Assembly (NCBI RefSeq): GCF_000092045.1
Contig: NC_007761.1
Span: 1,925,001 to 1,989,000, forward strand
Direction: 5' to 3'
DNA length: 64,000 bases
From: Rhizobium etli CFN 42
GTDB taxonomy: Bacteria; Pseudomonadota; Alphaproteobacteria; Rhizobiales; Rhizobiaceae
Notes under the pieces: model-generated
What the model was told of the DNA's origin: nothing
Databases searched by the model: none
The model's input: the letters and a program-made list of their open reading frames with translations, nothing else
In this document: positions 8,710 to 18,786 of the stretch, piece by piece
Position numbering within the stretch: the stretch's first letter is position 1
Layout of the letters: each line of letters opens with the position of its first letter
Translations under genes and position numbers: made by a program

Positions 8710-10116
8710 TCACAGTTCCGATTTGATGTCGCCCATCCGGTTCCAGGCGTCGAGGCCGGCGATCTTGTAGGCTTCGGCGAGCGTTGGATAGTTGAAGGTG
8801 TTTTCGACGAAATACTCGACCGTGCCTTTGAGATTGAGCACCGCCTGGCCGATATGCACCAGCTCGGTGGCGCCTTCGCCGACGATATGCACCCCGAGCA
8901 GGCGGCGTGTCTTCAGCGAGAAGATCAGCTTTAACAAACCGGTATCAAGGCCCATGATGTGGCCGCGTGAGGTCTCGCGAAAGCGGGCAATGCCGCATTC
9001 ATAGGGAATGCCGCGCTCCTTCATTTCTTCTTCGGTCAGGCCGCAGGTCGAAATTTCCGGCACGGCATAGATGCCGTAGGGGAAATATTTCTGCGGCTCC
9101 TTGGCGACCGCGCCGATCGCCACGCGCGCGGCGATGCGGCCCTGTTCCATCGAGGTCGAGGCAAGGCTTGGAAAGCCGACCACGTCGCCGGCGGCGTAGA
9201 TGTTGGCAACCGATGTCTGGAACGTCTCCGGATTGACCTTGAGACGGCCACGGCTGTCGGCCTCCAGTCCAATGGCGGGAAGGTTCAGCGCGTCGGTCGC
9301 TCCCATGCGTCCTGCGGCAAAGAGCACCATGTCGGTCACAAGATGGCGGCCGTTGTCGAGCGTCAGCTGGACCTTGCCGCTATCCAGCCGCTCGACCTTA
9401 TCGGCCTTCGTGCCGAGCAGCAGCTTCATATTGCGGTCGCGCAGCTGATAGGTGAAATCCTCGATGATTTCCTTATCGATAAAGTCGAGCATGGTCGACT
9501 TTGGATCGATCACGGTCACGGCAGTATCAAGCGCCGAGAAGATCGTCGCATATTCGATGCCGATAACGCCGGCGCCGATGACGACCATGGTGCGCGGCAG
9601 TTCTTCGATGTCAAGCAATTCATCGCTGTCGAGCACGGTCTTGCCATCAAACGGCATATAGTCCGGCCGGAAAGGCTTCGTGCCTACTGCAAGCAGAATA
9701 CTGGCGCCGCTGACTGTCATTGCTTCGCCATCGTCCTTGATGACCTGCAAGGTGGTGGAATCGATGAAACTCGCCTTTCCGCGTATGTGGTGGACACGGT
9801 TGCGGGCGAACTGATGCTCGAGCACTTCCACTTCATGGTTGAGCGTAATCAGCAGGCGGCGACGCAGGTCTTCCGCACTGATCTCCTGCTTGACGCGGTA
9901 GGATCGACCATAGAAGCCGCGCTCGCGCCAGCCGGAGAGATTGAGCGCGGTCTCGCGCAGCGTCTTCGAGGGAATCGTACCGGTATGAACGGACACGCCG
10001 CCGACGCGCTTACCCTGCTCGATCACGAGCACCTTCTTGCCGAGTTTCGCAGCCTGGATCGCGCCGCGGCGCCCTGCAGGACCGCTACCCACCACAACGA
10101 GATCGTACTGGAACAT
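8710..10116 (-). CDS. sthA: Soluble pyridine nucleotide transhydrogenase (Si-specific)
   Basis: A 468-residue flavoprotein disulfide-reductase-fold enzyme: FAD loop GSGPAG at 9-14, central NAD(P)-binding GAGVIGIEYA, FAD-contact YAAGDVVGFP and the C-terminal dimerisation domain. In place of the redox CxxxxC it has VSVHTGTIPSK, so the active disulfide is absent, as in SthA, which passes hydride between NADPH and NAD+. I chose the ATG at 10116 because GAGGCAAGAG lies in front and FQYDLVVVGSGPAG is the usual opening; the ATG 13 codons upstream has neither. Confidence 0.93.
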   Translation of the reverse strand: MFQYDLVVVGSGPAGRRGAIQAAKLGKKVLVIEQGKRVGGVSVHTGTIPSKTLRETALNLSGWRERGFYGRSYRVKQEISAEDLRRRLLITLNHEVEVLEHQFARNRVHHIRGKASFIDSTTLQVIKDDGEAMTVSGASILLAVGTKPFRPDYMPFDGKTVLDSDELLDIEELPRTMVVIGAGVIGIEYATIFSALDTAVTVIDPKSTMLDFIDKEIIEDFTYQLRDRNMKLLLGTKADKVERLDSGKVQLTLDNGRHLVTDMVLFAAGRMGATDALNLPAIGLEADSRGRLKVNPETFQTSVANIYAAGDVVGFPSLASTSMEQGRIAARVAIGAVAKEPQKYFPYGIYAVPEISTCGLTEEEMKERGIPYECGIARFRETSRGHIMGLDTGLLKLIFSLKTRRLLGVHIVGEGATELVHIGQAVLNLKGTVEYFVENTFNYPTLAEAYKIAGLDAWNRMGDIKSEL

Positions 10117-10200
10117 TCTCTTGCCTCGGATTGGAAATGGAATCATTTGCGACAAAAATGTCGCTCCTCTATCGGTAGCCGGTCAATGTTACAGATTGTT

Positions 10201-10364
10201 TTACAGCTGCCGATTCAGCCGAATTGTGCTTTTCAGATCCTTCAGCTCTTTCAGGCTCACATGGCCGTTTTCGCCGATGATGATGATGTGGTCGTGAACG
10301 GTGATATCAAGCGCCTTCGCCGCGTCGATGATTACTTTCGCCATATCGATGCCAGCGCGCGACG
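10201..10364 (-). pseudogene. RadC C-terminal fragment (duplicate of the downstream radC 3' end)
   Basis: On the minus strand the frame ending at the TAA of 10203-10201 reads [19 protein letters not shown], then [20 protein letters not shown], then a short novel tail. This is the last 45 or so residues of RadC. The intact radC at 11609-12433 has the same segment at roughly 80% protein identity, so this is a diverged partial copy in direct orientation. Homology stops abruptly at 10364, next to the stop codon of the dehydrogenase gene (10370). It lacks the HxH metal motif. Confidence 0.85.
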
Positions 10365-10369
10365 GTTGT

Positions 10370-11557
10370 TCATGCCCGAGTGATGTAGTCGGTGGAAATA
10401 TCGGTCACCCTGGTGACCCCGAGTAACGCCATATTGCTATGCAATTCGGCCTTCAGGATATCCGCCGCCCTGAGCACGCCCGGTAGTCCCGCGACGGCTG
10501 CAGCATAAAGGAATGGTCTGCCCACGAATACGAAACAGGCGCCAAGCGCGAGAGCCTTCATGATATCCGTTCCACGCCGGATGCCGCCGTCGATCATGAC
10601 GGCAATGCTGTCCCCAACACTTGCCGCAATCTCAGGAAGGACCTGAAGGGGAGATGCGGTGCCGTCGAGCTGGCGGCCGCCATGATTGGAGACGATCACC
10701 CCATCCGCCCCGGTATCTGCAGCCCGTGCCGCGTCGTCAGGGTGCATGATCCCCTTGACCACCAGCTTGCCGGACCAGCGCTTGCGTATCCGTTCCAGGT
10801 GGCTCCAGTTGAGATGGTCACGCTTGCCGAAATCGCGCGTGACGTTCGAGGAGATGATCGGCGCGCCTCTTGTGGCGTAGGAATTTTCAAAATGCGGAAT
10901 GCCGTGCCGGACGATCGTGCGCAGGAATGTACCGGTGGTCCAGCGGGGATGCGAGATGCCCTGCCATGCCAAGCGGAGCCCGGGACGCAAAGGCGTCGAA
11001 AACCCCGCTCTCACATTATTTTCGCGATTGGGCAGCGTGGCTGTATCCACGGTCAGCAGAAGTGTACCGATACCGGCCGCAGCGACCCGATCGATGAGAG
11101 CGTCGATACGGTCGGGTTCGCCGGGAAGATAGGCCTGAAACCATGCCTGCGGCGAAACTGCGGCGATCTCCTCCAGCGGGATGAGCGACGAACCGCTTAT
11201 AATCATCGGGATTCCCGATCGGTCCGCGCCTTGCGCGAGCACGATGTCCCCCCGATAGGCCATCAGCGCGCTGATCCCCATCGGCGCGATGCCGAATGGT
11301 GCGGCATGGGTATTGCCGAAGAGGCTCGTCTCGGTGCTGCGCCTCGAGACGTCCCGAAGTACACGGGGCCGAAAGGCATAGGCCTGGAAGGCCTCTGCGT
11401 TATGCCGCAGCGACGCATTGGTCTCGGTCGCGCCGGCGATATAACCGAACAGAGGTTTCGGCAGATGTCGCCGCGCCCTCATTTCGAAGTCATCGAGGCA
11501 GAGCGCATCGCGGCAGAGCCGCGTCGATCGATCAGTGTTACCGCTGGAGATCGTCAT
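10370..11557 (-). CDS. FMN-dependent alpha-hydroxy-acid dehydrogenase (L-lactate dehydrogenase-like)
   Basis: A 395-residue (S)-2-hydroxy-acid oxidase/dehydrogenase TIM barrel. Motifs: [12 protein letters not shown] near the N-terminus, APMGISAL (FMN contact), [11 protein letters not shown] (flavin-N1 lysine) and the active-site [10 protein letters not shown] with catalytic His. The C-terminal [22 protein letters not shown] closes the FMN phosphate site. Such enzymes oxidise lactate, mandelate or glycolate; the natural substrate cannot be read here. It lies between a radC fragment and intact radC, so it seems to have arrived with, or between, radC copies. Confidence 0.87.
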   Translation of the reverse strand: MTISSGNTDRSTRLCRDALCLDDFEMRARRHLPKPLFGYIAGATETNASLRHNAEAFQAYAFRPRVLRDVSRRSTETSLFGNTHAAPFGIAPMGISALMAYRGDIVLAQGADRSGIPMIISGSSLIPLEEIAAVSPQAWFQAYLPGEPDRIDALIDRVAAAGIGTLLLTVDTATLPNRENNVRAGFSTPLRPGLRLAWQGISHPRWTTGTFLRTIVRHGIPHFENSYATRGAPIISSNVTRDFGKRDHLNWSHLERIRKRWSGKLVVKGIMHPDDAARAADTGADGVIVSNHGGRQLDGTASPLQVLPEIAASVGDSIAVMIDGGIRRGTDIMKALALGACFVFVGRPFLYAAAVAGLPGVLRAADILKAELHSNMALLGVTRVTDISTDYITRA

Positions 11558-11608
11558 GAAGCTTTATCTTCTCAGTATTTCGGGTGGGTATTATTCAGCG
11601 TAGCGGGA

Positions 11609-12433
11609 TTAGATCAACTTCAGCCCCTTCAGGCTGACATGGCCGTCCTTGCCAATGATGATGTGGTCGTGGACGGTGATGTCGAGCGCCTTGGCTGCCT
11701 CGATGATCACCTTCGTCATGTCGATGTCGGCGCGCGACGGCGTCGGGTCGCCGGAGGGATGATTGTGCACGAGGATGATCGCCGTTGCCGAAAGCTCAAG
11801 CGCGCGTTTGACTACCTCGCGGGGATAGACCGGCGTATGGTCGACCGTGCCGCGGCCCTGCACCTCATCAGCGATCAGCACGTTGCGCTTGTCGAGGAAG
11901 AGGATGCGGAATTGTTCTCGTGTTTCATGCGCCATCGCGGCGTGGCAGTACTGGATAACCGAGGACCAGGAGGAGAGAACCTGCTTGCTTCTGATCTCGC
12001 TCTTCAGGGTCCGGTGCGCGACGGTGGCGATCAGTTTCAGGTCGAGGGCGACATTCTCGCCGACGCCCTTCACCTCCGTCAGCAGCGCCGCCGGCGCGCC
12101 AAAGACGCCAGCGAGGGAGCCGAACCGTTCGATGAGCGCCTTGGCAATCGGCTTCGTATCGCGGCGCGGGATCAGCCGGAAAAGCAAGAGTTCGAGGATT
12201 TCGTAATCGGCAAGCGCGGTATCGCCCAGTTCGCGGAAGCGGTCGCGCAGCCGTTCACGATGGCCGTGATAATGTTCCGGCGCGGCGAGCGAGGCCGTCA
12301 GGGCGGGCCGGAGGTTGCGCGCGGCTGGCTTTTGCGGCCGGCCGCCGAAGAACGAGCGTTCGTCGGCAACAGGCTCTTCGGTCTCGAAAGGCAGCTCGTC
12401 GTCGGAAGATGTCGCAACAGGCCCCTTCGCCAT
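11609..12433 (-). CDS. radC: RadC family protein (JAMM/MPN-fold)
   Basis: A 274-residue RadC/YeeS family protein: N-terminal helix-hairpin-helix-like region ([21 protein letters not shown]) and C-terminal MPN+ domain with metal motif [14 protein letters not shown] at 223-236. Despite its name, a role in DNA repair is not established; it may be a metal-dependent hydrolase. I took the ATG at 12433, which leaves eight bases after the map stop codon; an ATG 16 codons further up would overlap map. It probably shares a transcript with map. Its 3' end exists again as a fragment at 10201-10364. Confidence 0.92.
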   Translation of the reverse strand: MAKGPVATSSDDELPFETEEPVADERSFFGGRPQKPAARNLRPALTASLAAPEHYHGHRERLRDRFRELGDTALADYEILELLLFRLIPRRDTKPIAKALIERFGSLAGVFGAPAALLTEVKGVGENVALDLKLIATVAHRTLKSEIRSKQVLSSWSSVIQYCHAAMAHETREQFRILFLDKRNVLIADEVQGRGTVDHTPVYPREVVKRALELSATAIILVHNHPSGDPTPSRADIDMTKVIIEAAKALDITVHDHIIIGKDGHVSLKGLKLI

Positions 12434-12440
12434 CGGGTCG

Positions 12441-13277
12441 TCACCTGGCAAGCGGCGGCAGTCCGGGCCGATCGAGGCCACCCGGTGACAGCGTGAAGAT
12501 TTCGCAGCCCTCGGCGGTGACGCCGACGGTGTGTTCGTACTGCGCCGACAGCGAGCGATCGCGGGTCACGGCCGTCCAGCCGTCGGCGAGCACCTTTACA
12601 TGCGGCCGGCCGAGATTGATCATCGGTTCGATGGTGAAGATCATGCCTTCGCGCAATTCCGGCCCTTCATTGGCGCGGCCATAATGCAAGATGTTCGGCG
12701 AATCGTGGAACAGCCGGCCGACGCCGTGGCCGCAGAAATCGCGCACCACCGAACAGCGTTCGGCCTCCGCATAGGTCTGGATCGCCTCGCCGATCGCGCC
12801 GGTGCGGGCGCCGGGCCTGACGGCTGATATGCCGCGCATCAGGGATTCATAGGTGACTTCAAGCAGCCGCTCGGCGGCGCGCTTGATCGTGCCGACCGGA
12901 TACATCCGGCTCGAATCGCCATGCCAGCCGTCGAGCACGAAGGTAACGTCGATATTGACAATATCGCCTTCGCGCAGCGGCTTATCGTTTGGAATGCCGT
13001 GACAAACGACGTGATTGATCGAGGTGCAGGTGGATTTGGTGTAGCCGCGGTAGTTCAGCGTCGCGGGAAAAGCGCCGTGATCCATGCCGAAATCGAATAC
13101 GAACCGGTCGATCTCGTCGGTGAGCAGGCCAGGCTTGACGATATCGGCAAGCGCATCGAGGCAGCGAGCCGTCAGTTGGCACGCCCTGCGCATGCCTTCG
13201 AATGCCTGCGCATCGTAAAGCCGGATGGCGCCCGTATTCTTCGGGGGCGCGGAGGAGGCTTCGATATAATTCACCAT
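12441..13277 (-). CDS. map: Methionine aminopeptidase, type I
   Basis: A 278-residue MetAP with an N-terminal extension and the pita-bread fold. Metal ligands can be seen in [19 protein letters not shown] (two Asp), [17 protein letters not shown] (His) and the two Glu in [10 protein letters not shown] and [10 protein letters not shown]. It removes the initiator methionine from nascent proteins. The start is the ATG at 13277; the divergent TetR gene begins at 13515. radC follows closely in the same direction. Confidence 0.95.
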   Translation of the reverse strand: MVNYIEASSAPPKNTGAIRLYDAQAFEGMRRACQLTARCLDALADIVKPGLLTDEIDRFVFDFGMDHGAFPATLNYRGYTKSTCTSINHVVCHGIPNDKPLREGDIVNIDVTFVLDGWHGDSSRMYPVGTIKRAAERLLEVTYESLMRGISAVRPGARTGAIGEAIQTYAEAERCSVVRDFCGHGVGRLFHDSPNILHYGRANEGPELREGMIFTIEPMINLGRPHVKVLADGWTAVTRDRSLSAQYEHTVGVTAEGCEIFTLSPGGLDRPGLPPLAR

Positions 13278-13514
13278 TGCAGGGCCTTAGCGGAGATTGT
13301 TAGATTTGTTCATAATGCAGCTATGCCGGGTTCGTCCATCGCGATCAACCGTCGGAACGAGATTTCTGGGAGGTTTCGATCCGCCTTCCGCAGCCATTCG
13401 ACGCTGAATTCTGAGTGCCGGATGAAATATCCACAATCTTCCCAAGGGGATAGTATTGATCGGGTAATGTCTCCCCGCTACTCACCGGTTGGTGACAGCG
13501 GGGAAGGGTCGGTC

Positions 13515-14174
13515 ATGCTGAACGAAGCTGAAAATCTTGATAGTTTGCCTGCGGTCGATGCTGAGCCGGAACGGCGGGTGCGTGATCGCGGGGCCACCGA
13601 GCGTGCGCTCCTTGCCGCCGCCAAGGGGCTGTTGGCGGAGGAGGGCTTCCAGAATTTCGGTATAAATGCCGTCGCCCGCCGCGCCGGCTGCGACAAGCAG
13701 CTGATCTACCGCTACTATGGGGGCCTCGACGGTTTGGTCGAGGCGATCGGCGCGGATCTCGGCACATGGGTAAGGGATCGCATTCCGGAAGATACCGGCG
13801 GCATGTTCATGCTCACCTATGGCGATCTGATGGAGCGGCTGGCGCTTCTCCTGCTCGACGCCTTGAAGAATGATCCGCTGATGCGCCGCATCCTCGCCTG
13901 GGAGATATCGGAAAATACCGAGCAGGTGAGGCGGCTGTCCGAGGCCCGTTCGAAGGCTCTCGCCCTCTGGCTGGATCGCATGCGCGGTTCGCTGGCGCCG
14001 CCGAAGGGCTTGGATGCGGCAGCCGTCAATGCCGTCGTCATCGCGGCGATCCAGCATCTCGTGCTTTCCGGCGCAGCCGGCGGCCGGTGCGCCGGCCTAT
14101 CGCTGAAGACGTCGAAGGACTGGGAGAAGGCGGCGACGGCACTGAAGCGTCTCGTGCGCGGCGTCTACGGCTGA
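13515..14174 (+). CDS. TetR/AcrR family transcriptional regulator
   Basis: A 219-residue regulator. The N-terminal helix-turn-helix is clear: RALLAAAKGLLAEEGFQNFG, then INAVARRAGCDKQLIYRYYGGLDGLVEAI, the TetR recognition pattern. The C-terminal region is an all-helical ligand-binding domain. I chose the ATG at 13515 because GGGAAGGGTC precedes it; ATGs further upstream fall in a poorly conserved stretch. The ligand and targets are unknown; the divergent neighbour is map and the downstream neighbours are small membrane proteins. Confidence 0.85.
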   Translation: MLNEAENLDSLPAVDAEPERRVRDRGATERALLAAAKGLLAEEGFQNFGINAVARRAGCDKQLIYRYYGGLDGLVEAIGADLGTWVRDRIPEDTGGMFMLTYGDLMERLALLLLDALKNDPLMRRILAWEISENTEQVRRLSEARSKALALWLDRMRGSLAPPKGLDAAAVNAVVIAAIQHLVLSGAAGGRCAGLSLKTSKDWEKAATALKRLVRGVYG

Positions 14175-14304
14175 TATCCTTTCATCCACAGGCAGGCCGT
14201 GCGGCGTTAACCTTAACGAATGGTTTACGTTGCGTAGGGCTGGCTAACCCGACAGTGTGGCGAGGAGCAGAGATGTACGAGTGAGAACCTGCGAGTTGAC
14301 GCCC

Positions 14305-14478
14305 ATGGGAAGTAAGATCGCCAAAGCCGCATTTCTGGTGACGGCAATGATGTTCTTCGCAATCCTGGCGCTGGATATTGCAGTTCCGGCGCTGGTGCTT
14401 TGCATCATGGCATTGTCGACCTGGCTGGTTTCCCTCGATCTGCCCGTTGCCCGCAAGCAAGGAGGAGAAGCCGCATGA
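14305..14478 (+). CDS. Small membrane protein (57 aa)
   Basis: From the ATG at 14305 the frame gives a 57-residue protein with a short basic start (MGSKIAK) and two hydrophobic stretches (about 8-25 and 28-45), likely a double-pass or hairpin membrane peptide. Not recognised. Its stop overlaps the start of the next gene in an ATGA, which supports real translation. Alternative GTG starts at 14257 and 14281 would add a polar leader. Confidence 0.55.
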   Translation: MGSKIAKAAFLVTAMMFFAILALDIAVPALVLCIMALSTWLVSLDLPVARKQGGEAA

Positions 14479-14807
14479 AGTGGTTTCTGATCTTCTGGGC
14501 CGGCCCTATCGTCTTTTTGGGCGCATGGTACTGGCTCTCCTATTACGACATGAATTTCGGCATCTTCATGCTGACAAGGCAGGTCCATGACCTGACCTTC
14601 GAGATTTATGGCGAAGCTCTCGGTGTTCCGCCGGAAACAATCCCGCCGCTCGTTGCTCGTGCCATTGCGGTGGACAGTCTCGTCGTCTTCGCCGTTCTGG
14701 GCTTCAGAAAGCGCAAGTCGATCGCCGCCTGGTGGAAGGCGCGTCAGGCGCTGAATTCGTCTCCGGCAGACCTTGCCAGCAACGACAGCCTGTCGAGGGC
14801 GCCCTGA
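14475..14807 (+). CDS. Conserved small membrane protein (DUF6105-like)
   Basis: A 110-residue protein with an N-terminal membrane segment ([20 protein letters not shown]), a central region [17 protein letters not shown], a second hydrophobic stretch ([15 protein letters not shown]) and a basic tail. I recall this as a Rhizobiales-restricted family (DUF6105) of unknown function; that name is from memory. AGGAGGAGAA lies eight bases before the ATG. The 3' end overlaps the convergent ruvX by 64 bases. Confidence 0.7.
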
Positions 14808-15238
14808 AGGATGAAGCTTGCCGCGGCCGAATCGATCCGTTCCGCCCGCTTGGCGCGTGAGACGTCCATTTCGATGAGCACCCGTTCCGCTGCAACCGTC
14901 GAAAGCCTCTCGTCCCAATAGATGAAAGGCAGCGCCGTCTTCTGTTCCATGTTGCGCACGAAGGCGCGTGTTGCCTGCACCCGCGGCCCCGCCGATCCGT
15001 CCATATTCATCGGCAGGCCGATCACGAAGCCCGCAACCTTTTCAGCTGAGGCGAAATCCAGCAGTGCCTGCGCATCGATCGTGAATTTGATCCGGCGGAT
15101 CACCGGGCGTGGCGTGGCGAAACGCCGGCCGAGATCTGAGATCGAAAGTCCGATCGTCTTGGTGCCGAGATCAAGGCCGGCGATAGCCTGTCCCGGAGGG
15201 AGTATCTCGGCAATTTCCTCGATCGTCAGCACCGTCAT
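14744..15238 (-). CDS. ruvX: Putative Holliday junction resolvase / pre-16S rRNA nuclease YqgF
   Basis: A 164-residue RNase H-fold protein. [18 protein letters not shown] is the first catalytic-Asp strand, [15 protein letters not shown] the second conserved block, and [16 protein letters not shown] the third, with the invariant Glu. YqgF is needed for 5' processing of 16S rRNA and is also proposed to cut Holliday junctions. Overlap with the convergent gene ending at 14807 is real in both frames. Confidence 0.93.
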
Positions 15239-15351
15239 TGCCGTTTCATCCCGTCAAAAGAAATTGAAGCCGCCGCCGCTTTCCTTTGCCGGGGCATGAG
15301 ATATGTCCTTACCATCGAAATCAGATTTTGCATCACGTAAGGAGAGATTTC

Positions 15352-16056
15352 ATGAAGATCACCTGGCTTGGCCATTCCGCCTTCCGCATCGAGACATCAA
15401 AGTCGAAGATCCTGCTCGATCCCTTCCTCAGCCATAACGCCTCCTTTTCCGGCCAGGACATTAAGGATGTGTCCGCAGGCATCACCCATATCCTGCTGAC
15501 CCATGGCCATGGCGACCATGTCGGCGATACCGTGGCGCTTGCCAAGGAAACGGGCGCCGTCGTTCTTGCGAATGCCGATCTTGCCGCCTGGCTCGGTTCC
15601 AAAGGCGTCGACAGGATCGAGATGGGCAACACGGGCGGGACGGTCACGTTCGGCGGCTTCTCCGCGACGTTCACCAATGCGCTGCATTCCTCTGCCCAGA
15701 TCACCGAGGACGGTGTCTCGCATGCGCTCGGCAACGCCAACGGCCTGATGCTGCATTTCGATGACGAAGCCTCGATCTTCGCCATGGGCGACACCGACAT
15801 CTTCTCCGACATGGCGCTGATCAACGAGTTGCACCAGCCTGATATCGGCTTCGTGCCGATCGGCGACCGCTTCACCATGGGCGGCGCGGTGGCGGCACTC
15901 GCCTGCCAGCGCTATTTCAGCTTCAAGACCGCGATCCCCTGCCATTATGGCACCTTCCCGATCATCGACCAGACGGCCGACAAATTCGTTGCCGGCATGG
16001 AGGGATCGAAGACCCAAGCGAGGGCGATGAAGCCTGCCGAGAGCCTGTCGATCTGA
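15352..16056 (+). CDS. Metal-dependent hydrolase, UPF0173 (beta-lactamase fold)
   Basis: A 234-residue metallo-beta-lactamase-fold protein with the metal motif HGHGDHVGD (His51, His53, Asp55, His56), then [12 protein letters not shown] and C-terminal [10 protein letters not shown]. The opening [14 protein letters not shown] is diagnostic for UPF0173. The substrate is unknown. AAGGAGAGATTTC in front of the ATG at 15352 fixes the start. It lies just upstream of gatCA but 69 bases away, so it may be a separate unit. Confidence 0.9.
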   Translation: MKITWLGHSAFRIETSKSKILLDPFLSHNASFSGQDIKDVSAGITHILLTHGHGDHVGDTVALAKETGAVVLANADLAAWLGSKGVDRIEMGNTGGTVTFGGFSATFTNALHSSAQITEDGVSHALGNANGLMLHFDDEASIFAMGDTDIFSDMALINELHQPDIGFVPIGDRFTMGGAVAALACQRYFSFKTAIPCHYGTFPIIDQTADKFVAGMEGSKTQARAMKPAESLSI

Positions 16057-16125
16057 CGAAACCCCGTTGCACCGGGCGGACATGGCCTTTATAGCGGGTG
16101 AGAAAAATCCTATCCGGAGAATGCC

Positions 16126-16413
16126 ATGTCCGTCGATCTTGCCACCGTGAAGCGCGTCGCCAAACTTGCTCGTATTGCCGTCTCCGAGGATGAGGCAAAT
16201 CGCATGGTCGGCGAGCTGAACGGCATCCTCGGCTTCGTCGAGCAGCTCTCCGAAGTCAATGTCGATGGCGTTGAGGCGATGACATCGGTTACACCGATGG
16301 CGATGAAGAAGCGGGCCGACGAGGTGACCGACGGCAACAAGGCCGCCGATATCGTCGCCAATGCGCCCGTCACCGACCATAATTTCTTCCTGGTGCCGAA
16401 AGTCGTCGAATAA
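16126..16413 (+). CDS. gatC: Asp-tRNA(Asn)/Glu-tRNA(Gln) amidotransferase subunit C
   Basis: A 95-residue Gat[21 protein letters not shown] helix, then [20 protein letters not shown] and a C-terminal [14 protein letters not shown]. GatC wraps around GatA and stabilises the GatCAB complex that amidates mischarged Glu-tRNA(Gln) and Asp-tRNA(Asn). gatA follows 59 bases later; gatB lies about 4 kb away at 22116. Confidence 0.95.
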   Translation: MSVDLATVKRVAKLARIAVSEDEANRMVGELNGILGFVEQLSEVNVDGVEAMTSVTPMAMKKRADEVTDGNKAADIVANAPVTDHNFFLVPKVVE

Positions 16414-16472
16414 GGCTTTCAAAGCCTCTTTCCGACCCTGTTGCCATTTTCAAGATCTGAAGCGAAAACACG

Positions 16473-17954
16473 ATGAGCGAACTCACCAGCCTGACCATTG
16501 CCGAAGCCCGCGAGAAGCTGCGCGCCAAGGAAATTACCGCAATCGAACTGACCGAAGCCTATATTTCGGCGATCGATGCGGCCAATGAGCGGCTGAACGC
16601 CTATGTGAAGGTCACGCCTGATCTGGCCCGCGTCATGGCGAGAAAATCGGACGAGCGCATCGCCGCCGGCACGGCGGGCGAGCTCGAAGGCATTCCGCTC
16701 GGCATCAAGGATCTCTTTGCCACCGTCGGCGTCCACACCCAAGCCTGCAGCCACATTCTCGACGGTTTCGAGCCGCGTTACGAATCGACCGTGACGCAGA
16801 ACCTCTGGGATGATGGCGCCGTCATGCTCGGCAAGCTGAATATGGACGAGTTCGCCATGGGCTCGTCCAACGAGACGTCCTATTACGGCCCGGTGATCAA
16901 TCCCTGGCGGGCAGAGGGCTCCAACCAGCAACTCGTGCCGGGCGGCTCCTCCGGCGGGTCGGCCGCTGCCGTTGCCGCCCATCTTTGCGCCGGCGCCACC
17001 GCGACCGATACCGGCGGCTCGATCCGCCAGCCGGCCGCCTTCACCGGCACCGTCGGCATCAAGCCGACCTATGGCCGCTGCTCGCGCTGGGGCACCGTCG
17101 CCTTCGCCTCCTCGCTCGATCAGGCGGGCCCGATTGCCCGTGATGTGCGGGACGCCGCCATCCTGCTGAAATCGATGGCAAGCGTCGATGCGAAGGACAC
17201 CACCTCAGTCGATCTGCCGGTGCCGGATTACGAAGCCGTCCTCGGCCAGTCGCTTAAGGGCATGAAGATCGGCATTCCGAACGAATATCGTGTCGACGGC
17301 ATGCCCGAGGAGATCGAGACCCTCTGGCGCCAGGGCATCGCTTGGCTGAAGGATGCCGGCGCCGATATCGTCGATATCTCCCTGCCGCACACCAAATATG
17401 CGCTGCCGGCCTATTACATCGTTGCCCCCGCCGAAGCATCCTCGAACCTCGCGCGCTACGACGGCGTGCGCTACGGCCTGCGCGTCGATGGCAAGGATAT
17501 CGTCGACATGTACGAAAAGACGCGCGCCGCCGGCTTCGGCAAGGAAGTCAAGCGCCGCATCATGATCGGCACCTATGTGCTGTCGGCCGGCTATTACGAC
17601 GCCTATTACATCCGCGCCCAGAAGGTCCGCACGCTGATCAAGCGCGATTTCGAACTCGCCTTCGATGCCGGCGTCGACGCCATCCTGACGCCGGCAACGC
17701 CGTCGTCCGCCTTCGGCGTTGCTGACGAGAACCTCGCCGCCGATCCGGTGAAGATGTATCTGAACGACATCTTCACGGTGACGGTCAACATGGCGGGCCT
17801 GCCCGGCATCGCCGTGCCCGCCGGCCTCGACCAGAAGGGCCTGCCGCTTGGCCTGCAGCTGATCGGCAAGGCCTTCGACGAGGAAACCCTCTTCAAGACC
17901 GCCTATGTCATCGAACAGGCTGCCGGCAAGTTTACGCCGGCCAAGTGGTGGTAA
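16473..17954 (+). CDS. gatA: Asp-tRNA(Asn)/Glu-tRNA(Gln) amidotransferase subunit A
   Basis: A 493-residue amidase-signature enzyme that frees ammonia from glutamine. The Lys-cisSer-Ser triad is intact: Lys79 in [10 protein letters not shown], Ser159 in [12 protein letters not shown] and Ser183 in [12 protein letters not shown]. Ammonia is channelled to GatB for amidation of tRNA-bound Glu/Asp. The last ten bases overlap the start of a broken GNAT gene. Confidence 0.97.
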   Translation: MSELTSLTIAEAREKLRAKEITAIELTEAYISAIDAANERLNAYVKVTPDLARVMARKSDERIAAGTAGELEGIPLGIKDLFATVGVHTQACSHILDGFEPRYESTVTQNLWDDGAVMLGKLNMDEFAMGSSNETSYYGPVINPWRAEGSNQQLVPGGSSGGSAAAVAAHLCAGATATDTGGSIRQPAAFTGTVGIKPTYGRCSRWGTVAFASSLDQAGPIARDVRDAAILLKSMASVDAKDTTSVDLPVPDYEAVLGQSLKGMKIGIPNEYRVDGMPEEIETLWRQGIAWLKDAGADIVDISLPHTKYALPAYYIVAPAEASSNLARYDGVRYGLRVDGKDIVDMYEKTRAAGFGKEVKRRIMIGTYVLSAGYYDAYYIRAQKVRTLIKRDFELAFDAGVDAILTPATPSSAFGVADENLAADPVKMYLNDIFTVTVNMAGLPGIAVPAGLDQKGLPLGLQLIGKAFDEETLFKTAYVIEQAAGKFTPAKWW

Positions 17955-18439
17955 CCGGTCTCACGATCCGAAAGATGACGTCCGCCGACCACGAAACGGT
18001 CGGCGCCGTCGGCTTCGCCGCATGGGCCGCAGCCGACGCCTTCGACGAGAGTTATCGCGACCCCGATGTGATTGCCAAAGTCGGGCACGAGTTCAGCGTT
18101 TTTCCGCGGGAGACAAAGGGTGAGATCTTCGTTGCCGCGCTCGACGCGGAGATCGTCGGCTGGGGCGCTCGTGAAGGCGAACCCAACTAGGTGTCCGATC
18201 TCTGGGTGCATCCCAATCATCAGGGCACGGGGGTGGGCGAGGCTCTGCTGTCGTATCTGTGCGAGTTGATGAGGGCAGAAGGACTGACGACCGCCCGGAT
18301 CGACACTCATGCCAGGAACATAGGCGCGATCCGGCTTTACAAACGCTGCGGTTTCACCATCATCTGGCACGGTATCGAATTCTCCTGGAGCATGGGCGTC
18401 CCGCGCGAAAAGGTGCACCTGGAGAAGCAGCTAGGCTGA
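17945..18439 (+). pseudogene. GNAT acetyltransferase gene with an in-frame amber stop
   Basis: One continuous frame from the GTG at 17945 to 18439 encodes a complete GNAT protein except for a TAG at 18188-18190. Before it: TIRKMTSADHETVGAVGFAAW ... VAALDAEIVGWGAREGEPN. After it, in the same frame: VSDLWVHPNHQGTGVGEALL (the acetyl-CoA loop), ARNIGAIRLYKRCGF. Related genes probably carry a Tyr codon at this place, so one substitution would explain it. The gene overlaps gatA by ten bases. A sequence error or read-through cannot be ruled out. Confidence 0.8.
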
Positions 18440-18465
18440 GCGATAGCCGAAACTGGGAGGGCTAC

Positions 18466-18741
18466 ATGGCAGGCAATGATCTTGTGCGCCTGATCGAGGC
18501 AATCGATCGCCTTGCCGCCGGCGGCTTCGCGATGGGCGCGGATTGGCAGGCGGTTCACGATATCTGTCAGTGCCACGAAGGCGAACAGCCCTTCGACTGG
18601 GGCCACGCCCTCTGCCATCGCATCGAGGGCGACGTCTGGAATGCCGACTACTGGTATCGCCGCGCCGGCAAGATGCGCGGCTCGGGCGCACTGCCCGACG
18701 AATGGTCGGCGATGCGGGCGGAATTGTCTACCAAGGCTTGA
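18466..18741 (+). CDS. Conserved hypothetical protein (91 aa)
   Basis: A 91-residue acidic protein with GGGAGGG eight bases before the ATG at 18466. It contains HDICQCHEGEQPFDWGHALCHRIEGD and ends with NADYWYRRAGKMRG; the two Cys and several His are suggestive but no metal site is proven. I do not recognise a named family. It is the last intact-looking housekeeping-style gene before the decayed strip. Confidence 0.65.
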   Translation: MAGNDLVRLIEAIDRLAAGGFAMGADWQAVHDICQCHEGEQPFDWGHALCHRIEGDVWNADYWYRRAGKMRGSGALPDEWSAMRAELSTKA

Positions 18742-18786
18742 GCTTTGCCCTGACCGCGCCGGTTCAACTGACTGCAATTAGCTCGA

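Noticed and set aside
10682..12496. 604-codon open frame on the plus strand
   Set aside because: It is antisense to the dehydrogenase and radC genes, which have clear family motifs.
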